DNA from: Psychrobacillus sp042885655
Lineage (GTDB): Bacteria; Bacillota; Bacilli; Bacillales_A; Planococcaceae
DNA: 64,000 bases
NCBI RefSeq assembly: GCF_042885655.1
Contig: NZ_JBHVRO010000003.1
Span: forward strand, 451,389 to 515,388
Direction: 5' to 3'
Position numbers and translations under genes: made by a program. A model generated the notes under the pieces. It was not told the origin of the DNA, did not search any database, and saw only the letters and a program-made list of their open reading frames with translations. This document shows positions 11,001 to 20,657 of the stretch, in pieces. Every line of letters starts with the position of its first letter. Position 1 is the stretch's first letter.

Positions 11001-12277
11001 ATGTTAATGGACAATTAATATCAAGTACACTTTCTGTTGACACAAATGAATTTGTGATTGATACACCTTTAATAAATAAAGACCGTGTTACAGTAAAAGT
11101 TGTGGACGCAGCACAAAACTCTACCGATTATAAGTTTGCAATTACAAGTGGAGAAGAAGAAACAACGCATCCTGTCATTTTTATCACGAGCCCAGAGTTC
11201 CATGATGCTTATAATACGAGTGAAGTTGAAGTAAACGGTTATATAGAAGACGATTCAAATATTGTTTCTGTTACAGTAAACGGTGAAGAAGCAGAATTTG
11301 ATGGAGTGAACTTCTCTCATACTTTGACTTTAGAAGACGGAGTGAAAGATATAAGAGTAGCAGCAATCGACGAATTTGGTAATGAAATGCAGATTACACG
11401 TAAAATATTTGTCGATACTCAAGTTCCAACCATTTCTGTTAAGAATAATTACCCAAGTAGTACAACAAAAGACACTGTGAAAGTTAGTGTAAATATTGGG
11501 GATAACTTCGATCAAATTCGTTTGTTAGTGAATGGAGATGAAAGATACTCTCGTGAACTTTCTGAGCCTTATGCGATGAACGGATTTAATAAAAACTTAG
11601 ATCTTGATCTTGCCCTTGTAGATGGCGATAATGAATTTACTTTTGAAGTGGAAGATTTAGTTGGTCATATTTCTTCACAAACTATTACTATTAAAAAGAC
11701 AAAAGTAGTGGTTGTTAATCCAGGTGGCGGTGGTGGTTCAGATTCTGGATCAGGTTCAGTTGGTCCAGCACCAACTAACCCAACAACTCCAGCTCAACCA
11801 ATTTCATGTGACGACAGTAAAACGAGCTGTCTTCAAGTGAACAAAACAACACCTTTGTACGTATTAGAAAATAATCGCTTGAAAAAAGTAGGAGAAGTAG
11901 TAAAAGGACAAAATGCTTCTATTAAACAAGAAATTTCTCCGATGCTTGGATTAGGAGGAAACATCTGGGTGGAAAGAACAGCGGCAATTTCTTATGAAAC
12001 ACCATCAAAAGAAATGCTTGCTAAAAACCAATTACCAGAGAACAAACGTCCAAAACAAATGTGGAAAGGCCTCGAGCTAGCTCCAGGTCAAGTTGGTAAA
12101 GTTACTGTTTTAGAAGACACAGTTATTTGGGAATCCATTGACAAAACAACAAAACTACCAAGAATCTTGAAAAAAGGTGAACAATACCGTGTATATCGCT
12201 TTGTTCCAGGTATGTACCAAACAACTGACAATCAATATATCGTGCAAGATTCAAACGTAGTACTAATCAAAAAATAA
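8042..12277 (+). CDS. Secreted S8 serine protease, lactocepin/C5a-peptidase-like, with shared C-terminal module
   Basis: A 1411-aa protein with a TTG start (8042; 8045 is also possible) behind GGGGGAAA. Signal peptide 1-24. The I9-like propeptide (about 60-160) is followed by a subtilisin domain with Asp196 (IIDTGIDPSH), His263 (HGMHVAG) and Ser589 (GTSMAAPHVSG), and a PA domain insert at about 452-497. Downstream are Fn3-like sheets, a Ca-binding-like SPNGDGVRD loop (about 846-854) in a FlgD/CHU-type Ig domain, further Ig-like domains, and a Gly/Ser-rich linker (about 1226-1253). Unlike its neighbours it has no clear Big_2 repeat. It still ends in the same Cys-pair/SH3-like module (about 1256-1411), whose Cys spacing is one residue shorter (CDDSKTSC). 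Likely a surface or secreted protease. Confidence 0.95.
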   Translation: MLKFRRILLMALIFMLSFSNVAFGMGTVSNAKSKINLSTLQLQKPEHNIPERLVDPENPDEKVRIIVELNNAPTIEKATKKGVLYKELNSSDRKSLEATVTKEQVDVQSTITQEAPTIEYLESFTTVFNGFSAEVEAKYVDQIASLPGVKAVYESTEYDRPTEKPEMIYSKELVQAQRAWNEYGVKGEGMVVGIIDTGIDPSHKDMILTDNSKGIITQAKVNQLLADGTIENGQFYTAKVPFGYNYMDGNNQILDLGPDASMHGMHVAGTVGANGNEQNGGIKGVAPEAQLLALKVFGNDPGYPSTFGDIYVKAIDDAIKLGADVLNMSLGSTAGFVDASNPEQQAVKRATDNGVLVAISAGNSNMFGSGTFYPYAENQDYGLTGAPSVSYNSFGVASFENSVITAYSFDYQFDKVKAGNAMYLLANDADPMKTLAKPTAILDAGIGNPQDFVGKDFKGKIALISRGTIDFVTKGKNAQAAGAIGVIIYNNASGTINMATDPTIKIPYMFALQTDGLKLKAALDSGKAVTVSFEGNFVETPNTNAGKMSDFTSWGPTPNLDFKPEITAPGGNIFSTLNNDKYGLMSGTSMAAPHVSGGTALILERVNKEFKLTGYNRVQMAKNLLMNTSKPVEFKKGEFVSPRRQGAGLMQLANALSTDVVVTNKATGEGKVALKEIQNNKISFTLEAKNFSKNEKTYDVKVAVQTDNVAKASGVMVTVPNQIGSIVVTNDVSIKTLDKLVIPANSTKTFDVEIDIADLEELKEYFTNGFFVDGFVTLTDSNEAITGNVPLTVPFFGFNGKWDEAPIFDYFAWDDMSYWGYTALADEQGNFIDGGGNFDSTRFGFSPNGDGVRDKAIPVFSLFRNAKELKVQVLDSTGKVVRTIRTAKDRTKHYIDSAKIPPYTYSSNYAWDGKINNKLAADGDYFIQVSAVIDFEGANWQSIKFPVKVDTIAPTAEVTFDQETNKVSVSDFKDNEGGTGADYWEVYVNGQLISSTLSVDTNEFVIDTPLINKDRVTVKVVDAAQNSTDYKFAITSGEEETTHPVIFITSPEFHDAYNTSEVEVNGYIEDDSNIVSVTVNGEEAEFDGVNFSHTLTLEDGVKDIRVAAIDEFGNEMQITRKIFVDTQVPTISVKNNYPSSTTKDTVKVSVNIGDNFDQIRLLVNGDERYSRELSEPYAMNGFNKNLDLDLALVDGDNEFTFEVEDLVGHISSQTITIKKTKVVVVNPGGGGGSDSGSGSVGPAPTNPTTPAQPISCDDSKTSCLQVNKTTPLYVLENNRLKKVGEVVKGQNASIKQEISPMLGLGGNIWVERTAAISYETPSKEMLAKNQLPENKRPKQMWKGLELAPGQVGKVTVLEDTVIWESIDKTTKLPRILKKGEQYRVYRFVPGMYQTTDNQYIVQDSNVVLIKK

Positions 12278-12299
12278 ATAAAATTATTATCATTAAAAG

Positions 12300-12342
12300 A
12301 GGCGTTCCTAGCGAAATTAATTGACCTAGGAGCGCCTTTTTA
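12300..12342 (+). terminator. Intrinsic terminator
   Basis: The imperfect stem 12300-12312/12325-12337 (two non-Watson-Crick pairs) is followed by TTTTTATT, just after the protease stop. It resembles the other exoprotein terminators but is more diverged. Confidence 0.8.
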
Positions 12343-12343
12343 T

Positions 12344-12384
12344 TACCAATACATTACTTGTGCCAGGCACCGTAATATATTGGT
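12344..12384. repeat. GGTGCC palindrome family, copy 1
   Basis: The core GTGCCAGGCACC is flanked by complementary arms (TACCAATACATTAC with GTAATATATTGGTA, one interruption). Confidence 0.75.
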
Positions 12385-12412
12385 AATATTTAATAATGCT
12401 ATTTATAGAATT

Positions 12413-12460
12413 AAAAAATCTCCTTCAGCTCGTTTGAGCCTGAAGGAGATTTTTTGTAGA
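12413..12460. terminator. Bidirectional intrinsic terminator
   Basis: The hairpin AATCTCCTTCAG...CTGAAGGAGATT has A-tracts on the left and T-tracts on the right. It can end transcription of the plus-strand protease and of the convergent minus-strand HupE/UreJ gene. Confidence 0.85.
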
Positions 12461-12474
12461 AAAACGGTTTTCAA

Positions 12475-13626
12475 TTAAAGTAATTGGTTAACTAAGAAGT
12501 ATGCACCGGCTATTACAATTACCGCAGAAAGAACTTGTACCAATTTCAACGAGTTTTTCTGTTTGTGTAAATAGAATAGTATAGGTAGGCATATCAAGAC
12601 AATTGAAAGTTGAATGACTTCAATACCAACATTGAAACTAACTAGAGCAATTGCTAAGTGACTTTTTGGTAAAGCCATTTCTTTTAATAAATCTGCAAAT
12701 CCTAAACCGTGAATTAGCCCAAACGCGAAGGTAATACCCCAACGGTGTTGAATTTTCTTGCGGAAGATGTTTTCCAATGCGACATAAACAATACTTAATG
12801 CAATGACAGATTCTACAAATAATGATGGTAGATTTACGATATCCAACACCGATAAGCTTAGTGTAATACTATGCGCAACCGTGAATGCAGTGACAATTCC
12901 AATATATTGCTTCAATGTTTGTTTTCTTAAAAGTAATGCAATTAAAAATAAAAGATGATCGTAACCTGTTAGTATGTGAAGCATTCCTAATTTGAAAAAT
13001 GAAAACCAAGAAGAATTAGATTTGTGAACAGGAGTAGGTGTACTTACATTTCCTTCGCCCTGTGGAATTTGTTCCTCAGCAAGGAGCATTGTCCAACTTC
13101 GTTCACTACCTTGTAAAACAGCTTCTGTTTTTTGGTCTCCAAATGCAACTGTTACAAGGTTAACGTAGTTTGTATTCGAATCATTCACATAAAAGCCGTC
13201 CGTTAAAATAATTGTATCCCCTGACAAGAAGCCTTCAAATGTAAAAGTCAATTTAAGAAATTGCTTATTATCTTTTTCCACTAGCTCCATCTTTTCAAGA
13301 GTAGGTGTCATTTCATGTGCACCCTTATCAAGTGCAAGTGATTCGGTAACAAGTTCTTCTAAATGGTGCTCGTTTTCATCCAGTTCACTTTTTTCTAGTT
13401 TGCCGTCTTTGTTTAAATCTACATCTTCCATTAGTTCAATGATCGACTGCGTATCGATAATAAACGTCATTTCCGTTTTCTCAGCGGTTATTTTCAAATC
13501 TGTATAGCTAGCACTATACGGATGGGCGAATGTAGAAAGTGGTGCTACAGTCATGAATAATAGAAAAATGATGAGTGAAAAAAATGTAAGCTTTTTTCGA
13601 CTACTTGTACCAGTTTTTATTATCAA
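12475..13626 (-). CDS. HupE/UreJ_2-family membrane protein with N-terminal exported domain and EF-hand
   Basis: A 383-aa protein; the start is TTG at 13626, with AGGAGG seven bases upstream. Residues 1-35 form a signal peptide (ends TFAHP). An exported domain follows that contains a textbook EF-hand loop (DLNKDGKLEKSE). The C-terminal half (about 205-383) is a polytopic membrane region with the family's His-containing helices: GYDHLLF, FTVAHSITL, FGLIHGLGFA and FNVGIEVIQL. HupE/UreJ proteins are linked to nickel or cobalt handling around hydrogenases and ureases, but no such enzyme is nearby. The role here is therefore unknown; metal transport is an inference from the family. It sits alone, convergent with the upstream protease. 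Confidence 0.85.
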   Translation of the reverse strand: MIIKTGTSSRKKLTFFSLIIFLLFMTVAPLSTFAHPYSASYTDLKITAEKTEMTFIIDTQSIIELMEDVDLNKDGKLEKSELDENEHHLEELVTESLALDKGAHEMTPTLEKMELVEKDNKQFLKLTFTFEGFLSGDTIILTDGFYVNDSNTNYVNLVTVAFGDQKTEAVLQGSERSWTMLLAEEQIPQGEGNVSTPTPVHKSNSSWFSFFKLGMLHILTGYDHLLFLIALLLRKQTLKQYIGIVTAFTVAHSITLSLSVLDIVNLPSLFVESVIALSIVYVALENIFRKKIQHRWGITFAFGLIHGLGFADLLKEMALPKSHLAIALVSFNVGIEVIQLSIVLICLPILFYLHKQKNSLKLVQVLSAVIVIAGAYFLVNQLL

Positions 13627-13850
13627 AATAATTCCTCCTAGTGCTATTCAAGAATAAAGTAGACTTTTTTATCCTAACAGTTTTTATATCATTTGAAAAT
13701 CCATGAATTTATTAACTTTTTGTAAAGATTATTAAAAGTCGGACTTCTGACAATAATCACTTTTCAAAGACTAAAAAGCGTTGTAAAATAGCAATAGCTT
13801 GATAAAGTTCAAGCACAATAAATCCAGCAAAAAGGGGAAAGAGGAGATTT

Positions 13851-16800
13851 ATGCAAACGAGAATGAAGGGAAAAAAACGCACTACAAGCATTTTATTAAT
13901 CATCGTACTTCTTTTAAGTACGATTTTACCTTCTAGTTTAATACAAAAGGCAGAAGCACAAATTGCTGGACATGTTGTTATTAGTCAAGTGTATGGTGCT
14001 GGAGGGAATACTGGGGCAGTATTCTTAAACGATTTTATAGAATTATACAATCCGACGGATGAGGATGTCTCTTTAGATAACTGGTCTGTTCAGTATGCAA
14101 GTTCTACAGGAAATTTTGGTACCTCTGTAACAGAATTATCCGGAACTATTAAGGCACATGGATATTATTTGATTCATGAAGCAGGTGGAGCAAATGGTAA
14201 AGCTTTACCAGATGGTGACGTAATTGGTGGAATAGCTATGGCTGCGGCAGCTGGAAAAGTAGCCTTAGCAAACACAACTAGTCCACTTAGTGGGAGCAAA
14301 CCGGCAAACGTTGTAGATTTTGTTGGATACGGAAAGGCAGCCAATGCATTTGAAGGAACAGGTTCAACAGGTGCAGATCTTAGTGCAACACTAAGTGCTC
14401 AACGTCGTCCATATGCAGGTATGGTCCCTAGCCCTGGAAAAGGAAATGGTTGGGATTCTGATGATAATAGTAAGGACTTTGTAAACACAGCTCCAACTCC
14501 ACGCAACTCAGCAAGTCCAACTGAAAAGTTCGAGTTGAACGAAAGTGTACAACCAATTGTTGACCGAGTTTTCTATCAACAATCAGGAACAAACGTTACA
14601 GTGATGGCTACTGAAGGAACAGTTCCAAATAATGCAGTTGTCACATTTTATGGAACTTCAACGACAGGAGTAGGTGCTCTTGGTACAACAACAGCGAAAG
14701 CAGATGGCTCGTTTGTAACGACATTCGATGCATTAGTTTCACTTCCTACTTTATATATAACAGCAACAGATGCTGATAAGCCAGAAAGCGCAGCTTCAGC
14801 GGTCGATGTAGCGAAACCAACTGCAGCACTTATGCAAGATAAATTAAGCTACAATGTGGACAAGAGTAAAGTTGGTACGGTAAACGGAACAACCGCTGCA
14901 CTTTCAAATGCAAGAATTTTCGTTTATGCGGATAGTGATAAAACAAATCGGTTGAGTGCACAACCAGTTATTGCAGACTCAAAAGGAAACTTTACAGTGT
15001 CAGTCAATAATGCTCCAGACACAGTTTACGTAACGCAACAAAACTATACTGCTAAAGGAATTATGCTTGAAAGTGCGACGGCCTCTGTTACAAAGCCATC
15101 AAATGAAATAATTACCGATATTAGCACAGTTCGTCAATCCGACTCAAACGGTCATCCCATCAATCTGAATAAATATTTTACGATTGAAGGAATTATGACG
15201 ATTGATAACGGAATCCTAGGTACGCAAAAGAATAACTATTATATTCAAGATGCAACTGCAGGGATTAATATTTTCGGAAGCTTTGACCATAAATTAAACA
15301 TTAAACGTGGAGATAAGCTACGCGTTTCTGGAAAAGTCCTTGAGTACAACGGTTTAACGGAGTTTGAACCGACTAATGTTGAAAAACTATCAGAAGGCGA
15401 AACACTTCCTACTCCGAAAAATATTACCGTTACAGATATGAATGATTTCGCAACAATCGAGCCATTGGAAGGTAGCTTAGCTACGATCAGTGGGAAAGTA
15501 ACGAGCTCATCTTTATCTGGTGCTGGCTACAATGTCACGGTTGCAGATGAAAACGCAAAAACAACATTGTTGCGTGTTATGACCACTACGAAAATCGATA
15601 TGGAAAAAGATATTGTCGTGAATAAAAGCTATTCATTCACAGGCATTGTTGGTCAATATTCAACTAATGTAAATCCAAAAAATGGCTATCAATTAAACAT
15701 TCGTGATGTAAAGGATATTGCTTCAATTCTTGGAATATCACACAATCAAATGAAAGAGGCTTTCAAAGATACAACTATTTCGTTTGAAGCATTCGCAGAT
15801 GGAGCTGAATCCGTTACGCTTTATTACCGAAATGTTGGGAGCACCGAGTATACTCAGTTACCAATGGCTGGTGACGGACAAGGAAGATATACAGCGTCAC
15901 TCCTTTCAAGTACGTTAAACAATACAGATTTCGAGTATTACATCGAAGCAAAAGCGGGAGAAAATATTAGATTTGCAGGCTCAAGTGATGTGCCTTTTAA
16001 AGTAGTATTTGTTGATGATGCAGAAGGTCCAACATTCGCAGCAGAAATACCTTCTAATACAGCAAAAGTTGAAAGTCCACGTCCTGAAATTTCAGTTGTT
16101 ATGGAAGATCCAAGTGGAGTAGATAATAAATCTATTAAGATCTTAGTAGATAATCAAGACGTAACTAAAGATGCAACTGTATCAAACACACAAGTAAAAT
16201 ACACACCGACTAATGACTTAGATTTAGGTATCCATACGGTAAAAGTAACAGCAGCTGATACGAAAGGAAACGTTAGCTCGAAAGAATGGACGTTCGAAGT
16301 CGTACCTCGTTTCACAGGTGGTCATCACTACCGTGGTACAACGCATAACCACACAGTTATTTCACATGATGCTAAAGGTAGCCCAGAAGATGCATTAAAA
16401 GCTGGAAAGAAATACGGCTATGATTACTTCGCATTTTCTGATCACTCACATGACATTGACCCTGAATTATTAGGTCAAGATACGGTCGATCATAAAGGGC
16501 AACAAGAACGTAAAGGTGGGGACGATTGGAAGCTAACGAAGGATTTAGCGAAACAATATACAAAAGACGGTGAATATGTTGTATTCCCAGCGTTTGAAAT
16601 GACTTCTACTACATGGGGGCACTCGAATGTATTTGGAACAGATAATTTCATCGATCGTAATATTAACGGTAAACAATATCAAGATCTAAGCAAGTATTAT
16701 GCATGGGTATTAACATATGACGATATTGTAGCCCAGTTTAACCACCCGGATATGTCAAAAGATGCGTTTAATAACTTTAAGCCATACGATAAAAACGTAG

Positions 16801-19800
16801 ATAAGTTATTTACGATGCTAGAAGTAGGAAATGGTTCTGGTAGTTACGGCTATGCAAATGCAGAAGGGAAATTATTCTCTGCACTTGATTTAGGTTGGCA
16901 TGTAGCTCCAACGTACGGAGAAGATAATCATGATGGTACATGGGGTAAAACGAATGCACGTACTGTAATTGTTGCAGATGATTTAACGCAAGAGTCATTA
17001 TTACATTCAATGGCGAATATGCGAGTGTACATGTCAGAAGATCCTAATTTCCAATTAGATGTATTGGCAAACGGATTCTATATGGGTTCTACTGTGGATA
17101 GTAAAACATTGAACTTCACAATAAATGGTAAAGATCCAGTGGCAGAATCTAAAACAAATGGTTACGATTATTTATCCAACACTTACAAATCGGATGATCG
17201 TGTAAAGAATGTTGAACTTATTTCAAATGGTGGAAAAGTGGTAGCTTCGTATTCTCCAATGACGGTAGATTTTACGTGGAAACCATCTTACACAGTTACA
17301 AGTGGTCAGCAATGGTTTGTTGTCCGTGTTACACAAGCTGATGGGGAACGTATTTATTCAGCTCCAATTTGGTCAAAAGAAGAATCAGTCGATGTAAAAG
17401 TGAATAGCATTGATATTGTTGGAGATGTTGTAATCGATGGTAACCCAGCTACTGCAAAAGTTACAGTTGGAAACTTCGGTACACAAACAGTCAACAATTT
17501 GAATGTCGACCTTTATGTTGATGTACAAGATGAAGCACATAAACTAGGTTCAGCGGTTATCAACTCCATTCTTTCAAAAGGAACAGGAGTAGCATCTATT
17601 AAATGGGACAAACCGGTTACAGGTGACCACCAGTTAATCGCGAGCGTTACATCCAAAGATGGTGCAAATCTAGGAGATGTATCATTAATATTACCAGTAA
17701 AAGTTAAGCAACCATTGGGTTTAAAAGTACTAATTGATGCAAAGCATGGCAATGAAAACTCAACAGGTGATACCTCCACATACGGAGATAATTTAAAAGC
17801 CTTTACTCTATTACTTCAAAAAGAAGGATATAAAGTCGAGCAAAATAAAGCAGTCATTACATCTGATGTATTGTCAGACGTAACAATTCTAGTCATCACT
17901 CAACCAAAAACGGCTTTAACAGCTGATGAGCAAAAAGTAGTAGGCGATTTTGTGAAAGCAGGTGGCTCTGTCTTATTTGCTGGAAAAAGTAACAACGGTT
18001 CAACAGACTCAACACTTCATAATGGGACGCTTACAGAAATCGGTACACAAATCAGAATGAGTCATGACGGTGTGTTCGATTTAAGTAAGAAAGGGAACTT
18101 TTGGAGTGACCCTGCTGTAAGTCCTTATGCAGTTCGCGCTTATCCAGGGCTTGTAGATAACTATGTGACGGACCGTGTGCCGTTTATTGATTACTACAGT
18201 GGATCAAGCTTACAAGGAGCAGGAAATACAGCATTAACAAAAAGTGGGAAGCTGAAGTTTCTAGTTACAGGAAATGAAACAACGTATCAAGGAAATGTGA
18301 AAAATGGTAGCTTCGTATACGACGATGTGTCTGATGATCACGGAGGTTCAGCTATTCCATTAATCGTTTCTGATGAAATTGGTGCTAAGGGACGTATTAT
18401 TGTGTCAGGTATGAATACGTTCAATGATAAACAAATGGATGAATCATTTGAGCCAAAAGGAAATCCTCAGTTTATCTTGAATGCAGTTAACTGGCTAGCT
18501 CATCGTGATACGAAAACCACGAAAATTGAAGATGCTCGAAAACTTGCAGACGAGACGCCAGTTGTTATTGAAGGAACAGTGACAACCGCAGCAGGTGTAT
18601 TCTTCGATGCGTTCTATGTTCAAGATGCAACTGGTGGTATCATGGCCTTCAATGAAGTTCCTGCAGGCTCATTAAAATTAGGTGATACAGTTCGTATTTA
18701 CGGTCATATTAAAACATTTGAAAATAACAAAGAAATTGAGTTTGGTAAATTTGATATTGATGTTATTAAGACAGGAACAGGTGCTGCAGTTGCTCCGAAA
18801 GATGTAACAACTGGAACAGCGACGTCAGCAGCGAATCAAGGTCTGCTTGTTAAAGTAAAAGGAAAAGTGACTTCGAAATATGATGACACTTCTTATGTAA
18901 TCAATGATGGAACAGGTAATTTATTAGTCTTTACAGATGGATACATTGAAAATCAAGGAATTCCTGTGCCCCAATTGAACGTTGGCGACACTTTAGAGGC
19001 TGTAGGCTTATCTGGGGAGTTTTCAGGTGGCTCACGAATTCGTGTCCGAGATACGAAAGAGTTGAAAGCGACTCCTGGAACGGACAATGGTAATCCAGTA
19101 GTAGAAATAAGTGTTGATAAAAAATCAATTGAAATGACAAAAGGTGATACAGTTCAACTTCATGTTAAACAAATCACTACAACAAATGATGGAAAATCAA
19201 CTGAAAAAGACGTAACAAATGAAGCAATATATACAGTAGAAAAAGCAAATGTCGCTTCTGTTACAAAGGGATTAGTGACTGCAAAAGTACAAGGAACAAC
19301 TAACATTACCATTGCATTTGAACAAAAAGAGGTAGTTGTTAGTGTTACAGTGAAAAATCCTGGTGGTGGAAATCAAGGTGGTGGAAACCAAGGTGGTGGA
19401 AATCAAGGTAATGGAAATCAAGGTAATGGAAAAGTAGAAGATATCAAAGTGGATAAAGACAGTGGAACATCTTTCCCACAAACGCCGATTAAGCGTACTA
19501 CAGAACCTAATGGTACTGTAAAAGATGAATTAACTTTAACAACGGATACTGTGAAAGAAACAGTAGCAAAATTAAAAGAACAACATCAAGATACTGCAAG
19601 AATGGTTATTCCAGATAAGGAAGACAAAGTCAGCGAAGTAAGTGTAACTGTTCCAAAAGAAGCAGTGGGTACACTAGCTAACGGAAAAACAAATCTAGAA
19701 ATCTTTTCGGATAATTTGCATCTGTTTATTCCACAAACTTCGATGCAAAATTTTGGAGCAGACCTATTCTTCCATGTTGTTCCATTAAAAGAGCAAGTAC

Positions 19801-20609
19801 AGAAAAATGAAGTTGAGGGACGAGCTAAAAAAGAAAAATTAGTAACCCAAATCACTGGGAATAAAAAAGTAACTGTGTTAGGTCGTCCGATGGAAATTGA
19901 TACAAATATGCAAAATCGTTCGGTCACAATCACATTACCAATTCCAACAAATGCAACACAAGAGCAAATAAATAACTTAGCTATTTTCATAGAACATAGC
20001 GATGGAACTAAAGAAGTTGTACAAGGAAAGTTAGGAGCATTTGACAAAGGGACACAAGGTGTTCAATTTACAGTCAATAAATTCTCTACTTTTACAGTCT
20101 TGTACCTGGAGGGCGCAGCGAAGTATTTTGCACAAAATTCATGTGTAAGTAAAGCGGATTGTCTTCAAGTGAATAAGACAACTCCAGTGTATGTATTAGA
20201 AAATAACCGCTTGAAAAAAGTAGGAGAAGCAGTAAAAGGTCAAAATTTACCTGTTAAACAAGCTATTTCTCCAATGCTTGGTCTAGGTGGAGACGTCTGG
20301 TTAGAACGAACAGCAGCAGTTTCTTACGAAACACCATCTAAAGAAATGCTTGCTAAAAACGAATTGCCAGCCAACAAACGTCCAATACAAATTTGGAAAG
20401 GCCTAGAGTTAACTCCAGGTCAAATTGGAAAAGTGACTATTCTAAAAGACACAGTCATTTGGCAATCAATTGATAAAACAACTAAACTACCAAGAGTCTT
20501 GAAAAAAGGTGAACAATATAGAGTGTATCGCTATGTTCCAGGTATGTACCAAGTTAGCGACAAAGAATATATTGTACAAGATTCAAACGTAGTCCTCTTC
20601 AAAAAATAA
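13851..20609 (+). CDS. Giant secreted protein: lamin-tail domain, OB-folds, CehA/McbA-type PHP hydrolase, Big_2, shared C-terminal module
   Basis: 2252 aa; ATG start with GAGGAG upstream. Signal peptide to about residue 36 (KAEA/QIA). An LTD (lamin-tail) domain occupies about 37-200, Ig-like regions follow, and an OB-fold/YhcR-like region lies at about 415-620. At about 820-1060 is a PHP-type metallohydrolase of the CehA/McbA kind (THNHTVISHDAKGSPEDALK, DYFAFSDHSH, AQFNHPDM, TYGEDNHDG). Residues about 1289-1553 look like a glutamine-amidotransferase-like/DUF4350-type domain. A second OB-fold (1556-1743), a Big_2 repeat (1750-1836), a GGGNQ repeat linker, a beta domain and the shared SH3-like module (2095-2252) follow. 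LTD plus OB-fold plus phosphoesterase suggests an extracellular nuclease or phosphodiesterase (inference). The substrate cannot be read from sequence. Confidence 0.9.
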   Translation: MQTRMKGKKRTTSILLIIVLLLSTILPSSLIQKAEAQIAGHVVISQVYGAGGNTGAVFLNDFIELYNPTDEDVSLDNWSVQYASSTGNFGTSVTELSGTIKAHGYYLIHEAGGANGKALPDGDVIGGIAMAAAAGKVALANTTSPLSGSKPANVVDFVGYGKAANAFEGTGSTGADLSATLSAQRRPYAGMVPSPGKGNGWDSDDNSKDFVNTAPTPRNSASPTEKFELNESVQPIVDRVFYQQSGTNVTVMATEGTVPNNAVVTFYGTSTTGVGALGTTTAKADGSFVTTFDALVSLPTLYITATDADKPESAASAVDVAKPTAALMQDKLSYNVDKSKVGTVNGTTAALSNARIFVYADSDKTNRLSAQPVIADSKGNFTVSVNNAPDTVYVTQQNYTAKGIMLESATASVTKPSNEIITDISTVRQSDSNGHPINLNKYFTIEGIMTIDNGILGTQKNNYYIQDATAGINIFGSFDHKLNIKRGDKLRVSGKVLEYNGLTEFEPTNVEKLSEGETLPTPKNITVTDMNDFATIEPLEGSLATISGKVTSSSLSGAGYNVTVADENAKTTLLRVMTTTKIDMEKDIVVNKSYSFTGIVGQYSTNVNPKNGYQLNIRDVKDIASILGISHNQMKEAFKDTTISFEAFADGAESVTLYYRNVGSTEYTQLPMAGDGQGRYTASLLSSTLNNTDFEYYIEAKAGENIRFAGSSDVPFKVVFVDDAEGPTFAAEIPSNTAKVESPRPEISVVMEDPSGVDNKSIKILVDNQDVTKDATVSNTQVKYTPTNDLDLGIHTVKVTAADTKGNVSSKEWTFEVVPRFTGGHHYRGTTHNHTVISHDAKGSPEDALKAGKKYGYDYFAFSDHSHDIDPELLGQDTVDHKGQQERKGGDDWKLTKDLAKQYTKDGEYVVFPAFEMTSTTWGHSNVFGTDNFIDRNINGKQYQDLSKYYAWVLTYDDIVAQFNHPDMSKDAFNNFKPYDKNVDKLFTMLEVGNGSGSYGYANAEGKLFSALDLGWHVAPTYGEDNHDGTWGKTNARTVIVADDLTQESLLHSMANMRVYMSEDPNFQLDVLANGFYMGSTVDSKTLNFTINGKDPVAESKTNGYDYLSNTYKSDDRVKNVELISNGGKVVASYSPMTVDFTWKPSYTVTSGQQWFVVRVTQADGERIYSAPIWSKEESVDVKVNSIDIVGDVVIDGNPATAKVTVGNFGTQTVNNLNVDLYVDVQDEAHKLGSAVINSILSKGTGVASIKWDKPVTGDHQLIASVTSKDGANLGDVSLILPVKVKQPLGLKVLIDAKHGNENSTGDTSTYGDNLKAFTLLLQKEGYKVEQNKAVITSDVLSDVTILVITQPKTALTADEQKVVGDFVKAGGSVLFAGKSNNGSTDSTLHNGTLTEIGTQIRMSHDGVFDLSKKGNFWSDPAVSPYAVRAYPGLVDNYVTDRVPFIDYYSGSSLQGAGNTALTKSGKLKFLVTGNETTYQGNVKNGSFVYDDVSDDHGGSAIPLIVSDEIGAKGRIIVSGMNTFNDKQMDESFEPKGNPQFILNAVNWLAHRDTKTTKIEDARKLADETPVVIEGTVTTAAGVFFDAFYVQDATGGIMAFNEVPAGSLKLGDTVRIYGHIKTFENNKEIEFGKFDIDVIKTGTGAAVAPKDVTTGTATSAANQGLLVKVKGKVTSKYDDTSYVINDGTGNLLVFTDGYIENQGIPVPQLNVGDTLEAVGLSGEFSGGSRIRVRDTKELKATPGTDNGNPVVEISVDKKSIEMTKGDTVQLHVKQITTTNDGKSTEKDVTNEAIYTVEKANVASVTKGLVTAKVQGTTNITIAFEQKEVVVSVTVKNPGGGNQGGGNQGGGNQGNGNQGNGKVEDIKVDKDSGTSFPQTPIKRTTEPNGTVKDELTLTTDTVKETVAKLKEQHQDTARMVIPDKEDKVSEVSVTVPKEAVGTLANGKTNLEIFSDNLHLFIPQTSMQNFGADLFFHVVPLKEQVQKNEVEGRAKKEKLVTQITGNKKVTVLGRPMEIDTNMQNRSVTITLPIPTNATQEQINNLAIFIEHSDGTKEVVQGKLGAFDKGTQGVQFTVNKFSTFTVLYLEGAAKYFAQNSCVSKADCLQVNKTTPVYVLENNRLKKVGEAVKGQNLPVKQAISPMLGLGGDVWLERTAAVSYETPSKEMLAKNELPANKRPIQIWKGLELTPGQIGKVTILKDTVIWQSIDKTTKLPRVLKKGEQYRVYRYVPGMYQVSDKEYIVQDSNVVLFKK

Positions 20610-20613
20610 TAAT

Positions 20614-20640
20614 GGTGCCAGGCACCCACACAATTCTGAC
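20614..20640. repeat. GGTGCC palindrome family, core-only copy
   Basis: The core GGTGCCAGGCACC is followed by CACACAATTCTG. It lacks matching arms. The right flank resembles the copies at 45.9 kb and 47.3 kb (CACACAAATTCG and GACACAAATCGG), marking a subfamily. Confidence 0.7.
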
Positions 20641-20657
20641 AATTGAGTAGCATGAAA

